DNA from: Clostridiales bacterium
Lineage (GTDB): Bacteria; Bacillota; Clostridia; Peptostreptococcales; Anaerovoracaceae
Direction of reading: 5' to 3'
Length of the DNA stretch: 10,976 bases
Assembly: GCA_012799165.1 (NCBI GenBank)
Contig: JAAZLU010000064.1
Span: 1-10,976, forward strand
The notes beneath the pieces are model-generated. The model saw nothing but the letters and a program-made list of their open reading frames with translations. It was not told where the DNA came from and searched no databases. Position 1 is the stretch's first letter; every line of letters starts with the position of its first letter. A program made the position numbers and the translations under genes. This document shows positions 6,644 to 10,976 of the stretch, piece by piece.

Positions 6644-7474
6644 ATGAAAAAACTGATCATCACTGCATGCATCTGCGGCGCGGAAGTCACCAAGGACCAC
6701 AATCCCAACGTTCCGTACACTGTCGAGGAGATCGCGAGAGAAGCCAAGTCCGCATACGATGCGGGCGCATCTCTCATTCACCTTCATGTAAGATGGGATG
6801 ACGGAACCCCGACTCAGGACAAGGGGAGATTTCAGGAGTGCATCGACGCCATACGCGAGGTCTGCCCCGATGTCATCATTCAGCCTTCCACGGGCGGTGC
6901 CGTCGGCATGAGCGACCTCGAGAGGCTCCAGAGCACGGAAGTAGTTCCGACTCCGGAGATGGCGACCTTGGACTGCGGCACATGCAACTTCGGTGGAGAT
7001 GAGATATTTGTCAATTCGGATAACACGATCAAGAACTTTGCCAGAATTATGAAGGAGAGGGGCATCAAGCCCGAACTCGAGGTCTTCGATAAGGGAATGA
7101 TAGACATCGCACTTCGGATGGACCGCAAGGGACTCCTCAAGCATCCCCTGCATTTCGATTTCGTCCTCGGTGTTCAGATGAGCGCGACCGTAAGAGATCT
7201 GGCATTCATGGCCGGTTCGATTCCTCCGGGATCCACCTGGACTGCGACCGGAATCGGCAGACATGCATGGAATATCGCCGCGGCGACCATCGCCATGGGC
7301 GGACATGTGCGCGTGGGCTTTGAAGACAGCGTATATATCGAGAGAGGCGTCCTCGCGGAATCCAACGGCCAGATGGTCGAGAAGGTCGTCAAGATCGCAA
7401 AGCTGCTCGGCAGAGAAATCGCGAACCCTGCGGAAGCCAGAGAGATTCTCGGTCTGCCTCCCTTCAAGGGCTAG
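6644..7474 (+). CDS. BKACE family enzyme (3-keto-5-aminohexanoate cleavage enzyme, Kce-like)
   Basis: This 276-residue protein matches the beta-keto acid cleavage enzyme family (DUF849). These Zn-dependent TIM-barrel enzymes condense a beta-keto acid with acetyl-CoA, giving acetoacetate and a new CoA ester. Kce of lysine fermentation is the founding member. Visible motifs: ITACICGAEVT with Glu14, IHLHVR with Zn ligands His46 and His48, QPSTGGAVG (80-88), MATLDCGTCNFG (106-117), GIGRH (203-207), and HVRVGFED (221-228) with Arg223, Zn ligand Glu227 and Asp228. The active-site set of Kce is thus present. The stretch after FVLGV reads QMSATVRDL, where Kce has a longer Gly-rich loop, so substrate preference may differ. 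No other lysine-fermentation gene (kamA, kamDE, kdd, kal) is in view. AAAAGGAG precedes the ATG at good spacing. The gene has its own promoter and terminator, and codon use suggests high expression. Confidence 0.92.
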   Translation: MKKLIITACICGAEVTKDHNPNVPYTVEEIAREAKSAYDAGASLIHLHVRWDDGTPTQDKGRFQECIDAIREVCPDVIIQPSTGGAVGMSDLERLQSTEVVPTPEMATLDCGTCNFGGDEIFVNSDNTIKNFARIMKERGIKPELEVFDKGMIDIALRMDRKGLLKHPLHFDFVLGVQMSATVRDLAFMAGSIPPGSTWTATGIGRHAWNIAAATIAMGGHVRVGFEDSVYIERGVLAESNGQMVEKVVKIAKLLGREIANPAEAREILGLPPFKG

Positions 7475-7505
7475 CTTTAAATCTTAGATAGAACTCAAAT
7501 GTCGG

Positions 7506-7535
7506 GCCCGCCTTCTTCGGGAGGCGGGCTTTCTT
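7506..7535 (+). terminator. Rho-independent terminator of the BKACE gene
   Basis: A 10-bp stem, GCCCGCCTTC (7506-7515) with GGAGGCGGGC sharing the loop-proximal G pairs (7520-7529), is closed by the stable UUCG tetraloop (7516-7519). It is followed by TTTCTT (7530-7535). It separates the BKACE gene from the importer operon. Confidence 0.92.
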
Positions 7536-7583
7536 GTGCATAAAAATCTGCAAAATTACCAAAAATATACGAATTATGCACAA
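7534..7583 (+). promoter_or_regulatory. Paired operator-like inverted repeat upstream of the importer promoter
   Basis: TTGTGCATAA (7534-7543) is exactly reverse-complementary to TTATGCACAA (7574-7583). The two centres are 40 bp apart, close to four helical turns, and each 10-mer is itself a near-palindrome around TGCA. Both lie upstream of the -35 box at 7591. The layout fits two same-face binding sites for a dimeric regulator; the 30-nt A/T-rich spacer argues against an RNA hairpin. The identity of the regulator is unknown. Confidence 0.45.
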
Positions 7584-7590
7584 AAAACAC

Positions 7591-7618
7591 TTGACTATTC
7601 AAGTTTATTCAATATAAT
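7591..7618 (+). promoter_or_regulatory. SigA-type promoter of the ABC importer operon with internal repeats
   Basis: TTGACT (7591-7596), a 16-nt spacer and TATAAT (7613-7618). TATTCAA occurs twice, at 7596-7602 and 7606-7612, exactly 10 bp apart within the spacer. CTTGA/TCAAG arms (7590-7594 and 7599-7603) form a palindrome over the -35. Transcription should start near 7625, giving a leader of about 50 nt. Confidence 0.8.
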
Positions 7619-7674
7619 ATACGACATAGGCCGGGGATTTGCTCGTCTCCGGAAATAATGCAAAGGAGATAAAT

Positions 7675-8514
7675 ATGAAAAAGATAATTACAATTTTAGT
7701 GGTGGGAATGATTATCATATCCTGCTGTGCCTGCGGGGCGAGCGATAAGGTTACTTCTCTGACGCTCAACGAGGGAGTGTTGACCGTAGCTTTATCACCC
7801 GACTTTGCACCCATGGAATTCGTGGACACGAGCAAAACCGGCCAGGATCAGTATGTGGGCTTCGATGTGACTCTTGCCAAGTTTATAGCGGAAGAGCTCG
7901 GTCTCAAATTGGAAATCAAGGCCATGGGCTTCGATGCCTGTCAGGCGGCCGTGCAGTCGAAGACAGTGGACATGTCGATTTCAGGCTACAGCTGGACGGA
8001 GGCGCGAGCGGAGAATTATAACCTTTCAGACTACTACTATGCGGGCGATAATGAGACCGAGCAAATTATAATAGTGCTCAAGGAAGATGCGGGTAAGTGG
8101 ACGACGGCTGCGGATTACAGCGGGAAGACAATAGCCTGCCAGATAGCTTCGCTGCAGTATGACATGTGCGCCAAGCAGCTACCCGAGGATTGCGAGATCA
8201 AAGTCTTTACAGACATAGGTGTAGCGGTCGAGTCGCTCAGGAACGATATGGTCGACGGAGTGGCGGTGGCCTACGGAAACGGAGAGGCGATAATAGCAAA
8301 CAACGATGCAATCGCTTTGAGCGGTTTTCAGTTTGAGGTGAGCGAGGAGGCCGAGAACAATGTGTGCATGCTGCACAAGGATAACGATGCCCTGTTGGAA
8401 AAGGTAAACGAAGCCCTTGCTAAAGCCTATGCGGCAGGTTATTACGGCCAGTGGTATGAGGAAGCGAAGGAGCTTGCGGGAATCCCGACTGCAGAGGAAG
8501 TCACCCTGGAATAA
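7675..8514 (+). CDS. ABC transporter substrate-binding lipoprotein, polar amino acid type (SBP_bac_3)
   Basis: This 279-residue extracellular lipoprotein captures a ligand for the permease/ATPase encoded next. It starts with MKKIITILVVGMIIISCCACG, a lipoprotein signal with the probable lipidated Cys at 17 (IIS-C) or 20. The two-lobed SBP family 3 pattern follows: LTVALSPDFAPMEF (36-49), VGFDVTLAKFIAEELG (61-76), MSISGYSWTEARAENYNLSDYYY (100-122), IACQIASLQYD (153-163) and VAVESLRNDMVDG (183-195). Arg111 and Ser159 align with the residues that hold the ligand alpha-carboxylate. The Asp that usually holds the alpha-amino group (D in the D-A-x-x-x-D pattern) aligns with Ala199 in VDGVAVAYG, so the ligand may not be a standard alpha-amino acid. 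Start: an upstream in-frame TTG (7639) exists, but AAAGGAG (7662-7668) and the signal peptide fix ATG 7675. A hairpin after the stop probably lowers permease and ATPase expression. Confidence 0.9.
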   Translation: MKKIITILVVGMIIISCCACGASDKVTSLTLNEGVLTVALSPDFAPMEFVDTSKTGQDQYVGFDVTLAKFIAEELGLKLEIKAMGFDACQAAVQSKTVDMSISGYSWTEARAENYNLSDYYYAGDNETEQIIIVLKEDAGKWTTAADYSGKTIACQIASLQYDMCAKQLPEDCEIKVFTDIGVAVESLRNDMVDGVAVAYGNGEAIIANNDAIALSGFQFEVSEEAENNVCMLHKDNDALLEKVNEALAKAYAAGYYGQWYEEAKELAGIPTAEEVTLE

Positions 8515-8521
8515 TCGAAGA

Positions 8522-8559
8522 GTCGCTGCGCAGCCGCAGGTGGCCGCGCAGCGGCTTTT
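8522..8559 (+). terminator. Intergenic hairpin/attenuator between binding protein and permease genes
   Basis: GTCGCTGCGC (8522-8531) pairs with GCGCAGCGGC (8546-8555) over 10 bp with one G-U. A further GCC/GGC pairing may extend inward. TTTT (8556-8559) follows. The T tract is short and the permease ribosome site (AAGGAG, 8560-8565) starts right after it, so partial termination or 3'-end protection of the binding-protein mRNA is more likely than full termination. Confidence 0.75.
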
Positions 8560-8571
8560 AAGGAGCAGCAA

Positions 8572-9249
8572 TTGATCATTGAATATTTCGAAAATATAGT
8601 AAAGATAATGTCCGAGTATTGGTATACCTTCCTCGTGGCGGGCGTCGGAAAAACCTTGCTTCTGACGGCGATAACCGTTTCCTGCGGTGCCGTGCTCGGC
8701 GTAATCATATGTCTGGGACGCATGTCCCGCGTTCGCGCCTTCAATGCGCTGGCACTCGGTTTCGGAGAATTGATAAGAGGCACGCCGATGCTTCTTCAGC
8801 TATATATCGCGTATTTCTTCCTTCCGAAGTTGCTGCCTTTCAATATATCTGAATTCGCTCGCATCGCGATGGCTTATATTGTGAACAGTGCCTGCTATGT
8901 CTCAGAGGTCTTTCGCTCAGGGATTCAGGCTGTGGATGCGGGTCAGAGCGAAGCGGCCAGAAGCCTCGGACTTACCAGCTGGCAAACATTTATGCATGTG
9001 GTTCTGCCTCAGGCGATTAAGAATATTCTTCCCGCTTTAGGCAACGAATTCGTAACGATTACGAAAGATACTTCGCTGGCTTCGACATTCTTCATAGGGG
9101 AGGTTATGACCTCCTGTCTGATAGTCCGCGGCAAAACATACCTCACCATGGAATCTCTGATTATTGTTGCGATTATATACTTCTGTCTAACCTGGGTTAT
9201 GAACAGGTTCGTTGGCAAGATGGAAAGGAGGTTGCAGACCGGTGATTAG
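8572..9249 (+). CDS. Amino acid ABC transporter permease (HisM/GlnP family)
   Basis: This 225-residue inner membrane subunit has about five hydrophobic segments, normal for the short His/Glu/Gln/Arg/opine permease family. Motifs: [21 protein letters not shown] (26-46), the family-typical [13 protein letters not shown] (66-78), [30 protein letters not shown] (104-133) containing the EAA coupling helix, and [29 protein letters not shown] (143-171). The EAA segment docks the ATPase. Such permeases usually act as a homodimer when only one is encoded, as here. The start is TTG 8572, with AGGAG (8561-8565) 6 nt upstream; no better start exists nearby. The 3' end overlaps the ATPase gene by 8 nt. 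Confidence 0.93.
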   Translation: MIIEYFENIVKIMSEYWYTFLVAGVGKTLLLTAITVSCGAVLGVIICLGRMSRVRAFNALALGFGELIRGTPMLLQLYIAYFFLPKLLPFNISEFARIAMAYIVNSACYVSEVFRSGIQAVDAGQSEAARSLGLTSWQTFMHVVLPQAIKNILPALGNEFVTITKDTSLASTFFIGEVMTSCLIVRGKTYLTMESLIIVAIIYFCLTWVMNRFVGKMERRLQTGD

Positions 9250-9985
9250 GACTGAGAATCTCCATAAAAGTTTTTTGGTCGAAGGCGCAAGTGAGCCTCT
9301 GCATGTACTGCGCGGGGTGAGCGAAAGCATCGAAAAAGGCGAGGTCGTATCCGTAATAGGGCCCTCCGGCAGTGGCAAGAGCACATTTTTACGCTGTCTT
9401 AATCTTTTGGAAATTCCGGAAGAGGGTAGGATATGGTTTAAAGGAACGGATATCACCGCTCCGGATGTAGATATAAATCTTCATAGGCAGAAGATGGGAA
9501 TGGTCTTTCAGCATTTCAATGTCTTTCCGCACCTTTCTGTGGCGGAAAATATTACTCTGGCGCCGATGCTCGCAAAAAAGAAGAGCAAGAAGGAAGCCGA
9601 GGATGTGGCTAAGGAGCTTCTTTCCCGCGTCGGCCTGCTCGATAAGTGGAGCGAGCACCCCGCGAGGCTTTCGGGAGGCCAAAAGCAGAGGCTCGCCATC
9701 GTGCGCGCTCTTGCCATGGAGCCGGAAGTTATGCTCTTCGATGAGCCGACCTCCGCGCTCGACCCGGAGATGGTGGGCGAGGTACTCGAAGTTATAAGAG
9801 AACTCGTACGCAGTGGAATGACTTCCGTGATTGTTACCCACGAGATGGGCTTTGCCAAGGAAGTATCCGACAGGGTGCTCTTTATGGATGAGGGTATAAT
9901 CGCGGAGGAAGGGAAGCCCTCCGAGGTCTTCGGAAGCCCGCGCAATCCCAGAACCGTCGAATTTTTGAGTAAAGTGCTCTATTGA
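9242..9985 (+). CDS. Amino acid ABC transporter ATP-binding protein (GlnQ/HisP family)
   Basis: This 247-residue ABC ATPase powers the importer from the cytoplasmic side. Motifs are complete: A-loop region LHKSF (7-11), Walker [10 protein letters not shown] (40-48), Q-loop [13 protein letters not shown] (88-100), signature LSGGQKQR (143-150), Walker [15 protein letters not shown] (163-176) and H-switch VTHEMGFA (198-205). The sequence SALDPE and FNVFPH are typical of polar amino acid transporters. Start: an in-frame TTG lies at 9212, but AAGGAGGT (9225-9232) precedes GTG 9242 at the right distance, and the protein then begins [10 protein letters not shown] as in homologues, so 9242 is chosen. 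It overlaps the permease stop by 8 nt (translational coupling). It is the last gene of the importer operon. Confidence 0.95.
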   Translation: MIRTENLHKSFLVEGASEPLHVLRGVSESIEKGEVVSVIGPSGSGKSTFLRCLNLLEIPEEGRIWFKGTDITAPDVDINLHRQKMGMVFQHFNVFPHLSVAENITLAPMLAKKKSKKEAEDVAKELLSRVGLLDKWSEHPARLSGGQKQRLAIVRALAMEPEVMLFDEPTSALDPEMVGEVLEVIRELVRSGMTSVIVTHEMGFAKEVSDRVLFMDEGIIAEEGKPSEVFGSPRNPRTVEFLSKVLY

Positions 9986-10011
9986 TTCGAAGCTGATCGA
10001 CTTTGAATCAA
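9982..10011 (+). repeat. Hairpin spanning the ATPase stop codon
   Basis: TTGATTCGAAG (9982-9992) pairs with CTTTGAATCAA (10001-10011) over 11 bp with one G-U, around an 8-nt loop. The TGA stop (9983-9985) lies inside the 5' arm. No T tract follows, so it is not a canonical terminator. It may protect the 3' end or act as a weak terminator before the whiA promoter. Confidence 0.55.
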
Positions 10012-10038
10012 TTGCAGACAAAGGCTGCGCTAGGCTCA

Positions 10039-10067
10039 TTGCGACTCGCCGCGCCGCATGCTATAAT
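10039..10067 (+). promoter_or_regulatory. Promoter of whiA, positioned for leaderless transcription
   Basis: TTGCGA (10039-10044), a 17-nt spacer and TATAAT (10062-10067), with TGC (10059-10061) giving an extended -10. Six bases separate the -10 from ATG 10074, so +1 should fall on the A of the ATG. No Shine-Dalgarno sequence is present in front of the ATG. Confidence 0.75.
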
Positions 10068-10073
10068 CTGGGC

Positions 10074-10976
10074 ATGTCCTTTACATCCGATACGAAAAAT
10101 GAATTAACCAAAATTAAGCCGGAAAATAAGTGCTGCCAGCTGGCGGAGGTTTCGGCTTTTTTGCGTTTTTCCGGGCTGGTCGATGTGGATGAGGACGGCC
10201 CGAGTGTAAAAGTTCGAACCGACAATGCCTCCGTCGCGAGACACTTTATAAAGCTGGTGAAGACCTATTTCGGCTCCCGCACTGCTCTCTCCGTCGAAGT
10301 GGGCTCGCCGCTCGTAAAGGGGCGAATCTACGAGCTGATGATTACCCGCGAGATGAATGCGGAACTGATACTCAGAGAGACGGGGATACTGGGCGTTAAG
10401 GAAGGAAGCAACTATATAACCGAAGGCCTGTCCAGGGAGATAGTCTCTAAAAGATGTTGCAGGAGGTCCGCCCTTAAGGGTGCATTTTTAAGCAGGGGGT
10501 CGATATCGGACCCTTTAAAGAGCTATCATATGGAACTCGTCTGCAATTCGGAGCGCACAGCGGCGGATATAAAAAGGCTTTTGAGCGGTTTCGGTCTAAA
10601 GCCGAGAATCGTTAAGCGCAAGGGCAAGAGCGTCGTTTATATAAAGGAAGCGGAGCAGATACAAGACTTTTTGAATATTATAGGTTCGACCGATCAGTAC
10701 TTCGCATTTCAGGATGCGAGGATACTTCGGGAGGCTAAGGGCAGGACCAATCGCATAGCGAACTGCGAGTCCGCGAATATGGATAAGACCGTAAACGCCT
10801 CGCAGAGGCAGCTTGCGGACATCAGGGTTATAGAAGAGACGAGGGGGCTCGCTTACCTTTCCGAAAAGCTTAGGGAGACTGCGGAGATGAGAAAGCAATA
10901 TCCTGAGCTCAGCCTTTCGGAGCTTGCAGAACTGTTCGATCCGCCGCTAAAAAAATCCGGGCTCAACAACAGATTC
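10074..10976 (+). CDS. whiA: Sporulation/division regulator WhiA, 3' partial
   Basis: The frame stays open from ATG 10074 to the window end (301 codons). With a usual family length of a little over 300 residues, only a short tail is missing. WhiA combines a degenerate LAGLIDADG homing-endonuclease-like domain (no nuclease activity known) with a C-terminal helix-turn-helix. In Streptomyces it is a sporulation transcription factor; in Bacillus it affects cell division and chromosome segregation. Visible signatures: SFTSDTKNELTK at the N terminus, KCCQLAEVSAFLRFSG (19-34), SKRCCRRSALKGAFLSRGSISDP (125-147), YHMELVC (151-157), IANCESANMDKTVNASQRQLADI (228-250), and the recognition-helix region LSLSELAELFDPPLKKSGLNNR (279-300). 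It normally follows rapZ and yvcK in Firmicutes. Here it comes after the importer operon and has its own promoter. Confidence 0.96.
   Translation, partial: MSFTSDTKNELTKIKPENKCCQLAEVSAFLRFSGLVDVDEDGPSVKVRTDNASVARHFIKLVKTYFGSRTALSVEVGSPLVKGRIYELMITREMNAELILRETGILGVKEGSNYITEGLSREIVSKRCCRRSALKGAFLSRGSISDPLKSYHMELVCNSERTAADIKRLLSGFGLKPRIVKRKGKSVVYIKEAEQIQDFLNIIGSTDQYFAFQDARILREAKGRTNRIANCESANMDKTVNASQRQLADIRVIEETRGLAYLSEKLRETAEMRKQYPELSLSELAELFDPPLKKSGLNNRF

Noticed and set aside
6179-7306. Minus-strand open frame of 375 codons across rapZ and BKACE
   Set aside because: It overlaps two well-recognised + strand genes and a promoter region. The length comes from codon bias on the other strand.
7596-7612. 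ArgR-type ARG box in the importer promoter
   Set aside because: ARG boxes pair TGAATA with TATTCA as an inverted repeat. Here TATTCA occurs as a direct repeat, so the match is poor.
8522-8559. Full operon-ending terminator after the binding protein gene
   Set aside because: The T tract is only four bases and the downstream permease and ATPase genes have no other promoter visible. Read-through is needed for a working importer.
10074-10976. LAGLIDADG homing endonuclease (mobile intron or intein)
   Set aside because: The degenerate LAGLIDADG-like fold with a C-terminal helix-turn-helix is the normal architecture of WhiA, not a mobile element.

Overview
The window looks like chromosomal DNA from a low-to-medium G+C Gram-positive anaerobe of the Bacillota, most likely class Clostridia. 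The main evidence is the housekeeping string murB - PHP-domain gene - rapZ - whiA, all on the + strand. Canonical SigA-type promoters (several with an extended -10), strong Shine-Dalgarno sites, frequent TTG/GTG starts and rho-independent terminators also fit. The genus cannot be fixed from the sequence. All convincing genes are on the + strand. No rRNA, tRNA, CRISPR array, insertion sequence or phage gene was seen, and there is no gene-free stretch longer than about 200 bases.

Layout. (1) 1-1889: the C-terminal end of a membrane protein with two terminal transmembrane segments (LiaF/PspC-associated style), followed 8 nt later by an MFS transporter of the GPH (MelB-like) family. (2) 1968-3288: a monocistronic class I/II PLP aminotransferase with its own promoter, an operator-like palindrome and a terminator. 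(3) 3315-6592: a promoter, then a probable degenerate Fic-fold protein, murB, a PHP-family metallohydrolase and rapZ, packed with gaps or overlaps of a few bases. This is probably one transcription unit. (4) 6590-7535: a BKACE (3-keto-5-aminohexanoate cleavage enzyme family) gene with its own promoter and a UUCG-tetraloop terminator. (5) 7534-10011: a repeat-rich regulatory region, then a three-gene polar amino-acid-type ABC importer (lipoprotein, permease, ATPase) with a hairpin between the first two genes. (6) 10039-10976: whiA with its own promoter, running off the window end.

How the pieces may work together. murB makes UDP-MurNAc for peptidoglycan, RapZ/YvcJ is a nucleotide-binding protein tied to cell-envelope metabolism, and WhiA is linked to division and metabolism, so units 3 and 6 are the envelope/division core. 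In many Firmicutes rapZ is followed directly by yvcK/glmR and whiA. Here yvcK is absent at that position and a catabolic block (BKACE plus ABC importer) sits in its place. BKACE enzymes condense beta-keto acids with acetyl-CoA. The adjacent importer's binding protein appears to keep the Arg that holds a ligand carboxylate but to have Ala in place of the Asp that usually holds the alpha-amino group. A dedicated uptake-and-cleavage module for a non-standard amino or keto acid is therefore a reasonable but unproven reading.

Most worth a second look: the apparent catalytically dead Fic protein leading the murB operon; two promoters (Fic-like gene and whiA) placed so that transcription should start at the A of the ATG, implying leaderless mRNAs; the interrupted rapZ-whiA neighbourhood; and the paired inverted and direct repeats upstream of the importer.
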